Program-made: the position numbers and the translations under genes | From: Parus major | Taxonomy: Eukaryota > Chordata > Aves > Passeriformes > Paridae | Assembly: GCF_001522545.3 (NCBI RefSeq) | Contig: NC_031781.1 | Location: 12,467,487-12,531,486 of the forward strand | Reading direction: 5' to 3' | DNA length: 64,000 nucleotides | Notes under the pieces: model-generated | What the model was told of the DNA's origin: nothing | The model's database searches: none | Seen by the model: only the letters and a program-made list of their open reading frames with translations | In this document: positions 13,361 to 26,276 of the stretch, piece by piece | How positions within the stretch are numbered: the stretch's first letter is position 1 | Layout: the number at the start of each line of letters is the position of its first letter

Positions 13361-13813
13361 GGCACCGGGGGATGCTCCGAGCTCTGGGCAGGGACAGGAG
13401 CGCTCAGNNNNNNNNNNNNNNNNNNNNNNNNNNNNNNNNNNNNNNNNNNNNNNNNNNNNNNNNNNNNNNNNNNNNNNNNNNNNNNNNNNNNNNNNNNNNN
13501 NNNNNNNNNNNNNNNNNNNNNNNNNNNNNNNNNNNNNNNNNNNNNNNNNNNNNNNNNNNNNNNNNNNNNNNNNNNNNNNNNNNNNNNCTCTGGGCAGGGA
13601 CAGGAGCGCTCAGGTACCGGGGGATGCTCCGAGCTCTGGGCAGGGACAGGAGCGCTCAGGTACCGGGGGATGCTCCGAGCTCCGGGCAGGGACAGGAGCG
13701 CTCAGGTACCGGGGGATGCTCCGAGCTCCGGCCAGGGACAGGAGCGCTCAGGTACCGGGGGATGCTCCGAGCAGGGACAGGAGCGCTCAGCCCCGGGGGA
13801 TGCTCCGAGCTCC
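13361..13813 (+). repeat. GC-rich minisatellite, 46-bp unit, with gap
   Basis: This is a tandem array of a CpG-containing 46-bp unit. Each full unit begins GGTACCGGGGG, carries a GATGCTCCGAGCTC core and ends with AGCGCTCA. Complete units lie at 13613-13658, 13659-13704 and 13705-13750 and differ only at one or two bases (CTCTGGGC, CTCCGGGC, CTCCGGCC). A 39-bp unit lacking 7 bases follows at 13751-13789, then a partial unit with GCCCC at 13790-13813. The first visible unit, starting GGCACCGGGGG at 13361, is cut by the gap. The array is far richer in G+C and CpG than its surroundings. It has no stop codon on the plus strand in any frame, which explains the long but meaningless open frames across it. 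Confidence 0.95.
13408..13587. other. Assembly gap (180 N)
   Basis: The gap lies inside the tandem array. The distance from the unit start at 13361 to the next visible unit start at 13613 is 252 bases, about 5.48 units of 46 bp. The gap length is therefore not a whole number of units and is probably an estimate. Confidence 0.98.
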
Positions 13814-14601
13814 TGCTGACGGATCGATGGTGCTGCACAGAGACCCAGGTGAAACACAGTGCTCTTGTCAGCTTTGCTGCTGTTACATTATTAAAGAAAA
13901 CACCGCTGCCGTCCCATTTGTTGCACGGAATTGCGGTGACAGATGCACTTTCAGCAGGCATACACAGGGCCTTATTCGCTTCTGCAGCCCACAGGAAGCT
14001 GCTCCCAGCTCCCAGCCGTGGCACACCCAGCCAAAAGGATGCTATCAACAGCCACAGAGGAAATATAGGTTTTTTAATGCAAGAGTTTTACTCTTTTATC
14101 CAAGACTTTCTTGCATATATTCAATATTTAGACCAATCTTTTCCCAGGAAATAATGAGCTGAATTCTAACAATTCCAGCCTCAGGTAGAGTGGTGGAAGA
14201 GATTCCCTGATCTGCATTTAAGTGCATAACACATTTCTAAGTGTCTCCATCACTAATTTGGAAATATGCTGCAAGTGCCCAGGATCTACATTAACAAAGT
14301 TATGTAACACAGCTGAACTGTTCAGTAACACATAATGCCTCTTGGACTTAGAAATCATTAGAATCAACTAGAAAAACACTTATTTTCCCTAGAAGAATGA
14401 TTCTGAGAGAAAACAAATAAGAAGGAAATATTTAACTCATCTAAAAAGTTAATGTGTTTACCTTTGACTGAGATCAAAGTCACATGATACTGTAAGTCAA
14501 AACTCAATTCTGACTACAAGAAAGGGATCTTATTTATCTTTTAATCAAAAACTGACATTAGACTACCTTTGCAAGTCAAAACAAAGTCAGGTCAAAATCA
14601 T

Positions 14602-14697
14602 GAAATCATAGAAACATGGAATGGTTTGGGTTGGAAGGGACCTTAAATCATCCAGCTCCAAACCCCCTGCTATGGGCAGGGACACCTTCACTAGAAT
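14602..14697 (-). mobile_element. CR1 LINE, 3'-end fragment
   Basis: The plus-strand sequence, including ATGGTTTGGGTTGGAAGGGACC and a GGGCAGGGACACCTTCACTAGA block, is the reverse complement of the conserved avian CR1 3' terminus. It is preceded by GAAATCATAGAAACATGG, a decayed version of the octamer repeat that ends CR1 elements. Similarity stops abruptly after about 95 bases, so only the extreme 3' end was inserted or retained. CR1 copies in birds are typically strongly 5'-truncated and lack target-site duplications. The copy is dead. Confidence 0.9.
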
Positions 14698-16876
14698 GTT
14701 CTCTTCTATTTATTATTGAAAGAAGACTTTTGACCAAATAAATATTTTCTATTAAATAGAAACTTTGTTTTGACAATATCATATTCTTGCTTAGAAAATC
14801 TCTCCCACAACTAATTCAGCCTGCTCTAAAACACTGCATATGCCTGTTTCTGCATGGAAGAGGTGGCTGCTCTTCACAGCTTTCAGTTTTGCTGCCCTCT
14901 GTCACAGAATCCCTCTGTTGGAGATGCCAGCACTGACCCCTCAAAGGGCAGCTGGCATTCACCAGCCCAATGTTCCTGTATAACAAAGACATATGGCTGT
15001 GCATGTTGAAGTTTTGGCAGGATTTTACAAAAAAACAAACAAAAAAAAGTCTCTCAGTAACCAGAAATAAAAATCATAAAGAAAACCTGATTTCACAACT
15101 GCATCTTTAAGTGGAGATATGTACAAGAAATTATTATGTAACTACAGCCATCAGAAAATACAAAAATACATATACAAACCCTACCCGTTTATCAATTCTA
15201 GGCCTGTGACTGTGATATTTAAGAGCTTTCTGCTCACTGATATATATTCTGCTAGCTGTCACATTGTATTTCTAAATTGTTAAAAAAAACCCCTTACCTA
15301 TCGGCCCCAAAGGCATTCATTTTTCCCTGGACTTTATAAAAACTAGAACATGTTTCCGTGATATTTCTTTTACAATAGAAGGCCTGTTAAAAACAGCATC
15401 ATGAATATTCTAGTTATGACAGATATGAAAGGACATAATATCCAGGAAACAGTTCTTTCTTAACATATTCATGAAGAGGTCCTTGTCAATCACAGCCAGT
15501 GAATTGAATAAAAAAATAATACCCGGAGTCTTAGGAGGATACAGCTGAGTTTTACATGCTGGAGATATAAAGACTGAAGTGAGACTGGGTTCCACTAACA
15601 AGATTCCTGGCCTGAAGTGCCTTTGTGAAATTATTCAGAAACCTGCCAATAACAATATTTCAGGCTGCAGAAATCTCCGTGTGGGTCCGTGCTGCTGCCA
15701 CAACTTAATGGAGTCTCCCAGCTGGTGCTTTAAAGGAACGATGTCTGCAATAGTCCATTCATCTTGGAGTTTCAAAACAATTTGCTTTATGGCCCTGCTT
15801 CTTTTGAACATTAAAAAGCTTACATCTTGAAATATTCAGGAAATAAGAAATAAACTGCCAAATGCCTTAAGCAGTAGAACAACTTACAAGGCTACTTATA
15901 TATATTTTAAAGTATAAAAGCAATATGATTTCCTATTTATGTTGTATTGCTGACTCGTTCAGCATAGATAATTAAAGAAAATTTTATAATAAAATATTTT
16001 TTTGCTGCCTTTGCTACTTTTAAAGAAGGTACAAAGCATAATATTTAAAAGATACTACTCAAAAATATACAATATAGAGCCAAAGCTTCCTTGATTTTTT
16101 ACATAAATCAAAAGCTAATTCCAAATATTTTAATGTACAGAACACACAATGGCAATCTGAAAAAAGTGCTGACAAACCACATGTCATCCTCCCAAGGAAC
16201 CCCCCTCCCTGAAATAACATTACAAGCCAATTTAAAAGGCTGTGTCCATTTTACCTCTAACATAATTACATGTCATTAAAATTTATTTTGTATCAAGAGA
16301 ATAAAAAACACAGACCTAAGTACCACAGGTATGAATTAAAATCAGTGAAATAAACCCAAAACCATAATTACCCTGTACCCAGGGTTTCACTGCTGACCAC
16401 AATGTCCACAGCTGGCAAACACCTTCAGCACAAGTCCTGCAGCATTCCTTTATGCCAGACTGCTTCCAGGACACTTAAAATATCACAATGATTTGCCCAG
16501 GAGACACACACAGTTTCCTGCTTCAAGATACAAATCACCTAAATGCAAAAAAAAAAAACTGGGGTAAATTTACAACAGCTTTCAAACCCATAAATTGCAT
16601 GTTTGAGATTAATCCATATATATGGCATTTCACAGCCTTGCTCCTTCATGGAGTTGGGAAGAACTGTGCACTGCTGGACAGCCCAGCCCATGAGGCAATA
16701 TACAGTGCTGACAACTTTCATAGATTCATTGTTTGCATCCCTTTCACAGTGCATCTGATGCCAATTCAGCAGGGTTTATTTCCAAAAGATAGGTATCCAT
16801 GCCTAGAGTCTAGGGGAGGGTACTGAGATCTGCCAACTCTTACTGCAGACATCTTAAAGCTCACAAAATCACTGTA

Positions 16877-16908
16877 TTCTTTCTTTCTTTTTTCTTTTTT
16901 CCTTTTTT
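16877..16908. repeat. Polypyrimidine (CTTT)n-like tract
   Basis: A 32-base run of T and C, followed by AAACAGG. It resembles a 3' splice site, but no open downstream exon with a matching donor was found, so it is listed as simple sequence. Confidence 0.7.
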
Positions 16909-18764
16909 AAACAGGAAACAAAAATAATGTATAACAACATCACAGAAAGCATTGAAATGTAATGAAATCTGAAATATGGGTTACTGAAACCTTGAGGCAC
17001 AATACCAAATTGCCAGGAGTCTCTTTCTCAAATGGAAATGTCTCAGGCTTTTGTTTTTACCTACCTGTGGCAGAGTACACAGAATTGCAAACAGAAATAG
17101 CCCAGAACATTTTGGACTCTGTGTGCAAGTACCAGTGATATGCCAGATCTGAAAAAAAGCCCCCAAACCAATAAATCTGTCTGGCTGTCAAATATTAGGA
17201 ATACCTACTACAGGTAATGTCTGGTACAACACCACATTTATTATGTGACTCACCCTTATGAAAACAATGACTACTTTAATAATAATAAAAATATTGCTGA
17301 ATCAAACTGAGCACTGGCTTCATGTTTTCACTAAAATAAATACATAGGTTTTCTGAGCTATAGAAGTGAGATCTAATCATGTTAGAAGTTTAAACTTGTG
17401 CAAGTTCAGCATCAGCGCAAACCAACATGAACACTGCAAGGATAATGAAGAACCACTGTTTGAAAACAACCAAAACAGATCTGAAATGCTAAAGGGTAAA
17501 TTTCCTGCACACAGAAGCTCAGTGTTTCATTTTTCCCATCACTTCATCTTTGGTAAACTTGATTCATTAGTGTATTTGTGCATTAATTGACAGTTGCTTC
17601 CTGCTGTAAGTGATTGCTTTCTAGTTCTATTACGTACTGTCAAACAGCAGCACATGATTAATTACAAATAAACCAAGAACTTTGCTAACAATGGGCTGTT
17701 ACAAAACCTCCCACCTTCAGGAAAGAAATTCTGCTGCTCACATGGGATGTTTTCCAGAGTTTCATCTGCAGCATTTCACACACATTCAGCTGCACTGGTT
17801 TCTCAAGAGATTTTAGCTGACATTTGAGGTTGATATAAATGGGTTACTTTTTATTTTGTGCCTTACAGACTGACCCCTTAAATGCACAAAGTCATATCCC
17901 AGTGTTGGTCAGTACACAAAACATCTATCAAATGAGAAATTAGACCTTTACAGAGGATGGCAAAAGGCTGTATGTGAGACACTCTGCAGACCTCTGGCAC
18001 GAAGAGCAGGTCCAACAGACAGCTATCCAAGCCCTGCAGCCTCCCAAAGAATCTTCTGATCAATAGTGGAAAACTAAGATACTTCATTTTGCTGTCAATA
18101 TAATTAATATGAACTCCCTCTAAGTGATTATCTATGGTCTCCTAGCTCACCAGAAAGAAGTGGAAGTTGAAAGTGTTGCAATACCAGCTAGAAAGGAGGA
18201 TGGCTGGATGGAGACATCAGACAGGCTATTTATCACCCACCTCAGCACTAATGGCATGGGTTCATAATGATTAAGAAGATCCATTCTGTCTGAGGTTGAA
18301 GTTCAGGTGGTTTAACTCTCCCTTTCAAATCTGTTTGCAATGAAATTCCAGGGCTTTTATATGAACAGGGACTTGAATTGCAGACTGGGAAGAAGTCCCT
18401 TAATCAATATCTGAACTTAAGCTTCTTCTTAAAAGTTCAAACCAGCTGGCTGCCTAGTTCCTGTTACTGGGATGAACTACAAATTCTTTTAATCAGTCAC
18501 AAAGTTTCCCTCTGTCTATATTTCCTTTGGGTTTATCTGAAAATTAATTTCAGTAACTAACATTCCTGAAATTTCAACTCCACAAAGTGAACCCTGTGAA
18601 CTCTTTTGGAGTCCATCAGAAAATTGAAATCACCTATACTGGAGTAGCTGGATATTTCTACCACACAAACTTAAAATATATTTCCAGAGGAATATATTAC
18701 TATTACTTGGAAAAGCAGAGTTCCACAAGTAAAATGTTTCTTCATCAACTTCAATAACATTAAC

Positions 18765-18803
18765 AGAAAATAATTATTACCTTGTGGAAAACAATTATTT
18801 TCT
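18765..18803. other. Perfect 11-bp inverted repeat
   Basis: AGAAAATAATT (18765-18775) pairs exactly with AATTATTTTCT (18793-18803) around a 17-base loop. The composition is AT-rich, so chance occurrence is more plausible than for the 11.1 kb hairpin. Confidence 0.5.
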
Positions 18804-21800
18804 TCATATCATGTGAACAAGATCAACAACACTTCCAAGGTATCCAGACACTGCAGAAATTGAAACCACAAAGTATTTATTTTAAACCACAGAATGCAGA
18901 GGAATAACACTTACCCCTCTGCCAGCTGTGATGAATAGCTCTGGTATGTCCATGGTTCACTTTTTTGGATAGGTTTTATATGGTCTCAGGAAATAATGGA
19001 ATTTTAAGCAGATTTCCTCTGCCCACAAAAAAACCCCCAATGACTGTACATACAAGAAAAAGATGATTTACCTTGGCCAATCATAAAATACAAAACAGAT
19101 ACAGTTAAGTGGACCCTTCAGCTGAAGCTGCTAAAATACATACATCAATCATCATTTGGGAGCAGTCAGGAAAACAAAAGTAATGAAGTGCTTTGATCTT
19201 TTCACTTAATTTTCTTTGTAAAAGAAAACAACTGTGTGCACAGGCAAAAATCTGAAAGTCTAAAGGAGTCATTTACCAAGATCCTCAGATTCTGAAATTG
19301 TAAGTGATCATGATTTGCATGGCCTCTTTTACTTTCTTGGACATGTTTTTTTGTTTGTTTTAAGCAGTTTTATTTAAAGGAAGCCCACTTTGCATCTGTC
19401 AAAGACTGCAAAAACAGAAGTGCCTAAATCTTTGTACACACAACATCCCTGGGATGAGTTTCATAACTATCCAAGTTGAAGTCAAAAATTTGAATGACTC
19501 ACTTGTAAAAGCTTTCCTTCATTGCAATATCCCTCTTTTTTCTAACAGGATTTTCTCAACTAAGTAATGATTTGTTCCAACAAAGTACTAAATACTCATC
19601 TGGAAAAATCATATTCAGTTTTAAGAGCATTGTCTTTTTTACCAGAAACAACAATCTAAGAAGTTTTATTATTAATATTCTGGAAAACATTCTACTTACA
19701 TGCTTTCTGAATCCATTCCTCCATGTGCTTTTTCTAATTCAGAGATTATCCTGCTTTTGGAATAATTCTCTCCAATCTCATCACACCACCACACAGTATC
19801 TCACTGCTGACCTACTTCAAGTCAGATACTAAGTCCAATAAAGTTAATCAAACACCTTTCTTCTATGTAAAATAGTTTTTCTAATGTCTTTCCTTCTCTG
19901 AGAGCTGAGATATTTAGTTACATTTCCTCATTGCTGCCTTGCTTCCACACCTTCATGCTCAACCTCCCTCTGTAAAATCTCCAAAACCAAGAGAAGATGA
20001 AGAGGGAGAGAGATTTTCTGCTGGGTGAACGAAGTGGGGCTTGTGGGTTAAAATTAATTGAATTCAATTTGTCATTGCAATATATTCCAAAAGTAACAGA
20101 AGAAGGTAGACTGTGACATTAAATTTCAGAAGGAACTTACTCAGCATAAGAAACCCCAGCTGAGGAGCCTGAATACCTGATAATGATCCAGATAGTTCTC
20201 ACTGGCTACAAGTCATGGAAAACCACTTTTCCAAAAGCTACTTCAAGAGAAGTACAATAAAATTCCATTTTAAAAAAATCAGCCTTCAAACAAGGAAATG
20301 GCCAGCTACACATGTAGTTTGGCTGAAATCTTTCATGCCTAATGCTTAGGCATACAATGGAAGGCTCTGTAATCCTTTCACTTTGTTTAATTTCAATTTA
20401 TAATTATTATATTGTGTGCATAAGCAATTTAAAAATAACTTGCAAGTAGAATTTGAAGAAATCTCATCTTTTTTCAAAAGCAACATGAAGAAATGATGTA
20501 GCAGATATGGCAAAAGATCGAATCACCATATTGTATAACTGACAGAACATGTCATAATTCTATTTCCCAAATCAGCTGCAAAACCTCACTTTGTGCTTCC
20601 CCAAGAACCATCAAGGACCAGAGAGTGAAAACATAAAGGACAAAGCACTGAACAAATGGAAGGGAACAGGCAGTGCTGTGTGTGATTCAGAATCACCCCG
20701 TACCTGTACAGCTGACATTCAGCACTGGCAGGGAGCGAGCATCCTCCACAGGAATGAGCCAAACAAAACCCTGCTGCATTCCTCTGGGCTTTAAACCCAG
20801 CTCTGAACACAAACCCACTGGGATATTTTGTGAAGGACTTGCACAGGTTGAGCTGGGAGCCCAAGGCACACACAGAGCCAGAGTGAGACCTCGTGCTCGT
20901 GGGAGCACCCACACCTTTCTGAGGGCACTTAGACTGATTTTCATGCAAATTAACACACAAAACACACTGAGAAATGGCTACATATTCACAGTGGAATTTT
21001 GCCACTGTTACAGTAAATTTGATCTGTTTTCAGAAGTATAACATGGAGGGTTTACCCCCCCTATTTTTTTGTTAGAACTAAGTAAAGCAAAGATAAAAGT
21101 CAAAAAAATCCCATCCCTTTGGAATCCTGCATAGAAAAATGACATTTGCCACAAAGGATTTCATTTTGCCAAGACTCTAAAAAACACAACAAGCAACATG
21201 ACAGGAGAAAGATCAAGAAAAAGCCAGAATGTTATAAGAAAATAGGCAGTGCTGTTTAAGTGCTCTACTTGTAGCTAAGAATCTTCCTTCCCTCAGTAGA
21301 ACAGATGAATCTGGAAATTCTTTAATTTACAAATGTCAATACCTGAATATAGAAATTTACAGGTGTATTAGAACCTGCAAATACTTGCACAGTCAAAAAA
21401 TTGTCCAGAGAAACTACAGTGCACTTGACCCCACTGCTCATGTGACTCCTCAGGGAGTCCACTCAGTCTACAAAATCAGCAGAAAACTGGTCAAGCCAAA
21501 GAACCTCATGTTTGAACTATTTAGTTTCAGGATAGTTGCACTTGGCTGCAGTAACACACAGCTCAGCACAGGGAACTAAGTAAAACTTGTTTACTTAGAC
21601 CACAGAGAGCAGGATCAGCAGTAAAAAGCAATGTTTTCTAAGTTCCCATGTTTAAAGCTATATGAAGTCTTAGAGGAACAAAACTAATCCTCACCACACA
21701 AAAAATATTTCATAAGATCTAACCCACTCTAATGCCTTAATGTAATTTTCCTCTATTTCCATTTCAACCATTAATGACCACTCAGATATTTACCAGAGCA

Positions 21801-22804
21801 CCTCATATTCCTCCATTAGAGCATTCACTTGCCTCTCTAAGGCAAGAACTGTGCTGCTTAACAGTCTGATAATTGCTGTGAGCAGTTAGAGCAGTGCATA
21901 AATAACAGGATATATTCAGGGACATGTGAGGGACATTGGGCCCAAACAGCCAGGTGCCTTCCCCAGAAATCTATTATCATTGTCAAAATCAGTGCAGCCA
22001 AGTTTCATAGGGCAGAGATTTTAAGGAACAGATCTGTCTCTACCATAACCTACATTTTTCTCAAGATGGGGAATAGTCAGCAGTGCTCAGAGACACATCA
22101 GCTGTCAACAGACTGGGGTCCAGGAGAGGGACACAGGAAGGACATGGATGCACCTCCTTTGAGGCTGCTCCTCACTGAGAGGATAAGGGAAGTCTGTGCC
22201 ATTTTCTGAGCAAATCTTGTGTGCTATTGCAAGCAAATATTCTGTGCTATTTTCTGAGACTCCTTCACTTCAGGCTTTTGCCATGTTCTCCCTCCCAAGG
22301 AGCCCTGCATGCTGAGCACTGTAATGTAACCAGGTCACTCCTGTTACCTGAGGGGTCACAGGTGTTTTGGGGTTGGTGTCACTTGGGATCTTGCAGGCAG
22401 CATAGCAGATGCCTCCCAGTAGTGACCTGTGCTCATGTGTGCTCAGCTATGAGAAACAATTCCCAGGAAAACCCAGTCTTCTCTGCCCTCCCTGTTGTTG
22501 TGGGAGTTTTCACACTTAAAGAGGCACCCACTGTGACCATACCTGCAAGAGAACATTAATCACATGAGCAAGCCTCTTCTCCTATTATGCTATCCAAATC
22601 AGAATTCCCATCCATTAGAATGTGTTATAGAACAAAAGGTGCCTTTAGATTGATTTCCATACTAAACACTAAAGTGAAGCTCAGTTTCAAGTTGTCCTGC
22701 AAAATCATGCTTTCACTGCACCATTTCCTTGGGGTACATGAGGACTACGAAATAGGCTTAGTAAAATTTGATAGGACAGTTTTCTCTTTTTTTAACTAGG
22801 CTTA

Positions 22805-22941
22805 TTAAAAAACCCAAACACCTGCCCCTTCCACCCCCCCAATAAAACCCAAAACCCTACCACAAAAAAAAAACCAACCAAAAACAAACAAACAAACAAA
22901 CAAAAAAACTCCAACCCATTGAGAAAACCCAAAAAAGCCCC
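22805..22941. repeat. A/C-rich strand-asymmetric tract with (AAAC)n
   Basis: About 135 bases consisting almost only of A and C, including CCACCCCCCC, a poly(A) run and an (AAAC)n microsatellite at about 22882-22908. On the minus strand this is G/T-rich and gives spurious glycine/phenylalanine/valine-rich open frames. No retrotransposon body is recognisable next to it. Confidence 0.8.
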
Positions 22942-23174
22942 ATGCACTTTGCTTCTGGAAATTTGACAGGGCTGGATAAGACACCTGGAAATAAAAATCT
23001 CCCCCAACATGTCCCCAAATTAATAGTACAACACTGAAACGGATTTTTCTGGACATATTGTGGAACTTCCATCACCAAAGATCTGGGGGAAAAGGGTTAA
23101 ACAAATATTTGAGAGGCAGAGCATCAGCATAAACCAACACAGGCTGGCACTGCTGTGGGATGGCAGAGTGTACT

Positions 23175-23216
23175 GACTACCTCTTGGGAGACCTCCAAGC
23201 CTCTTTTCCTATGATT
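23175..23216 (+). mobile_element. Possible old CR1 3' tail
   Basis: ACCTCCAAGCCTC followed by CCTATGATTCTAA resembles the end of CR1 elements, where a GGTCCCTTCCAACC-type block precedes an ATTCTATG octamer tail. The upstream body is not recognisable, so this would be an old and very short remnant. A chance match remains quite possible. Confidence 0.3.
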
Positions 23217-26200
23217 CTAAATTGTGTTTGTGTGTGTTTTTCCCTACAAAATGCAAACCTACATAGCCCAAGAGAAAGACTGTGTTTAGTTTGAAGTTAT
23301 ACAAGAAAGTGCATCTCTAGGGGGGTAGAAGTGGGAAAGGTTAAGAACTTCAAACACAGCCAAAAGGATAGTAATATTTTCAACATTGGCTTGAATATGT
23401 TTCACATTGCTCTCAGATATAGAAATGATTTATGAAAAAGCAGCTTGCTTCTGGTTTACCCCATACAGAAGATCCTGTGTGTTAGAAGATAATTTTGACT
23501 TCAAGTTGTGTCTGTCAAAAAGACGTGGCTGTGCAAATAAACGTGGTTTTCTTCAGGAGGTGGCATTTCCATTTCTCAGCAGATCAGCACTTGCAGTTAT
23601 GAGCAATCCACGTGCACACAGAGGACTTCACCTCATATTGTCCAGGAGAGCCTCCCTATGATGGCAGCTGATGCCCAGGACCCTGCACGTACTGCCCATG
23701 GCCTCTCCTCACCATGGATGGAATAAAGTCTGCTGGAATAGTTTCAAAAGTTTCTCTGGGTGAAGAAGCAAGGAGGGAGATATGACAGGAATTCTCTAAG
23801 AGGCAGGAGGGTATACAGCAGGTCCTTGCATCTCTGCCTCTGTCAAACCTTCCTGCAGACCAGAGGGGACTGTTCTCCCTGCACTGCAGTTAGTGAAGCA
23901 CACAGAGAGGTGACCCCAGCCTCCACAGAGCAGTGTTTGTTCTGGGATAGCAATTCCAGTGCTGAAGTCTTTCAGGCTAGTAACAATTTAAGTATAAGGT
24001 ATTATTCTTGTATGATTTCCAGAGCCAGAAACTTGTATAAATTAGACATGTCATGAAAAATCTGAATTATGTGTTGCATGGTGCAGCAGAGGGTAATATA
24101 CAGACCTTTATTATGTAATAAAACAATTGTGTGCTGGGGTGATATTTATGACATAATCCTGTATGTCCTCATAGCACTCTTTGGAAACATATAATTTAAT
24201 ACACACTGTATATTTTGTCTCTGTGTGTTTACATTTAAAGTAATGCAAACTTTATTCTCAAAAATCCCAGTAATATATCTGGAAAGGTTATTGCATGGCA
24301 TACTGGTAAACACAACCATAAGCCATTCTCTCTTGAAAAAGACCACTTACTGCCTGTGACTCATTCTGCATATTTCTTTAATATTTTCCTTTTTAAGTCT
24401 GAGCAAGCTTCCCAAATGCTTAATGAGTAGGCTCTAAGGCTTTAATTTTCAGCCAATCCTAACTTTATTACAAAAGTTTATCAAGCTATAAACACACTAC
24501 TTCACTACGCTGTCATGTTTTTATAAAGTAGTTTATAAAAGGTGACATCTGGCAAAGAGGCAGATCTATAAAAATCATGCTGGTGGATGTAGTGTCATTT
24601 TTTCTGCCATCCTCCCAGAAAGAGTAATATTATTTTGACACACACATTCATCCCCACTGTCAAGCTTCTATTTTTATAGTTAGCTTACTGCACATATCCT
24701 TAAGCTATACAAAACCTTTGGGCTAATGTAAAGAATGACATTTCTGCATATTTATTATAACACTTATTTTAGGGGTTGACTTTGCCTGATAGGATTTTTC
24801 CAAGTACAATGTCATTTTCGTGACAATACACTTCGTTCAGAAACAATAAATAAAGATGCACGAGAAGTCATGGAAGGCCAAATATGCACGGACAAGTGTA
24901 CAGCACCTCAGCTTGGCAAGCCCTACATTTGTCCTTCTTTAATATTTTATCAGATGTGTGAACTGTATTTTGGAGTTCAGCACAAACTCCAGTGTACGTA
25001 GCATAATGAAATCTCTCTAGGACATTATAAGTTTCAGCAGGGTATAATTTTAATACTGTGGAGGTTTTAGCTCTGACATGTTGGGATATAATTTCTTTCA
25101 AAGAGTTCATTTTTTTTCATGTTTGTGTTGGCTCAAGCACAGCCAGGGTATGAGCAAGTGAAAGAGCACTGAAATCAGCAAGCTGATGAAGCACTTTTGT
25201 GATTTAATTACAGAAAATAACTGATTAATCTCTGCTATGTCTTAGCTTATCTGCTAAAATAGATGATATGAATCCCAACACACCACAGAAAGGTTGTTTC
25301 ATTTGATTGTGCATAATGACTTGCTCTTTCTCAGACTTCCTCCAACACAATGGATACCTTACTTTTTAAATGTGAAGTCTATCATTATTCACCTCTCCTG
25401 AATGCTATACCTCTAAAATATTTAGCTTTAAACCACATGCACTATTCATGAAATGACTTTTTAGTGCCTTTTTCCAGTATTTAAAAAAGGAACAGAAGTG
25501 TGTATTCACACACCAACAAGCCCAAAAATTAAAATATTTAACTGCTTTTGAACATGACACTGATGTAGACAAAACCAGAAATAGGAGTCTGTTCACAGCA
25601 TCATTATTCTGCCATCAAAAGCGCTCAATACTGGAAATTCCTGAGCAGAGATCGTTATTGGCAGTTCACTAAATGATAATTTGGGTTAGAATCAGAATTC
25701 TGCTCCTTAAACAGTGCACTGTCTTTGAAGTTGATGAGAAACATTTTACAGTGTATTTTTTAATGCTGAATTCAAACTACATATCACAGATCTGCTAAGA
25801 AACCGACATCACCCTCTGGATTGTTCACTATAATTTTGGTACAGATCAAGACTTGTTTAACTTGATTGTTCCAATTCTAATATCTAGTTCTAATATCCCA
25901 ATTCCACAGCTGCACATGAATAGCCAGATCTTTACGTCTGTATCATGCCCTTATAAGCTTCAATTACAGAATCAGGGACTATTTTTCTCTCTAAATAATA
26001 TAACTTCAGTATAAGCCATAGGAGAGAAGGTCCTCAAGTGCACTAAGCCTGACAATTTCTGACTCTAGGACAGAAGTAAAGAAATAGGAAACCACTGTAG
26101 GGGTGAAAGTAAAACCTTCCCATTAATCCATCCTCATATCTGCTGCTTTAATATCTTTTCATCTTTATATATAATCAGTGGTCCAAAACAGGTCTTCAGA

Positions 26201-26230
26201 AACACCAGAATATACACCTAATTGTGCTGA

Positions 26231-26276
26231 AATATATATATATATATATAGATACATAGATACATAGATATATATA
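26231..26276. repeat. (TA)n followed by (GATACATA)n microsatellite
   Basis: About ten TA units run into near-perfect GATACATA repeats and back into TA. It is a compound simple repeat. Confidence 0.9.

Larger units (their letters stand above)
13830..22804. other. Mostly unique noncoding DNA
   Basis: No gene is seen. The block contains a short CR1 tail at 14602-14697, a pyrimidine tract at 16877-16908, an 11-bp inverted repeat at 18765-18803 and a 14-bp palindrome (AATTGAATTCAATT, 20056-20069). The rest is AT-rich unique sequence with short, random-looking open frames on both strands. Confidence 0.7.

Noticed and set aside
13199..14162. Three long plus-strand open frames (206-283 codons) across the minisatellite
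   Set aside because: They run through the assembly gap and a stop-free tandem repeat, all three frames are equally open, and no splice or promoter evidence supports any of them.
16877..16916. Splice-acceptor-like polypyrimidine tract ending in ACAGG
   Set aside because: No coherent downstream exon with a donor site was found, and such tracts are common by chance.
26231..26276. CRISPR-like regular repeats
   Set aside because: The units are contiguous with no spacers. This is a compound microsatellite in eukaryotic DNA.
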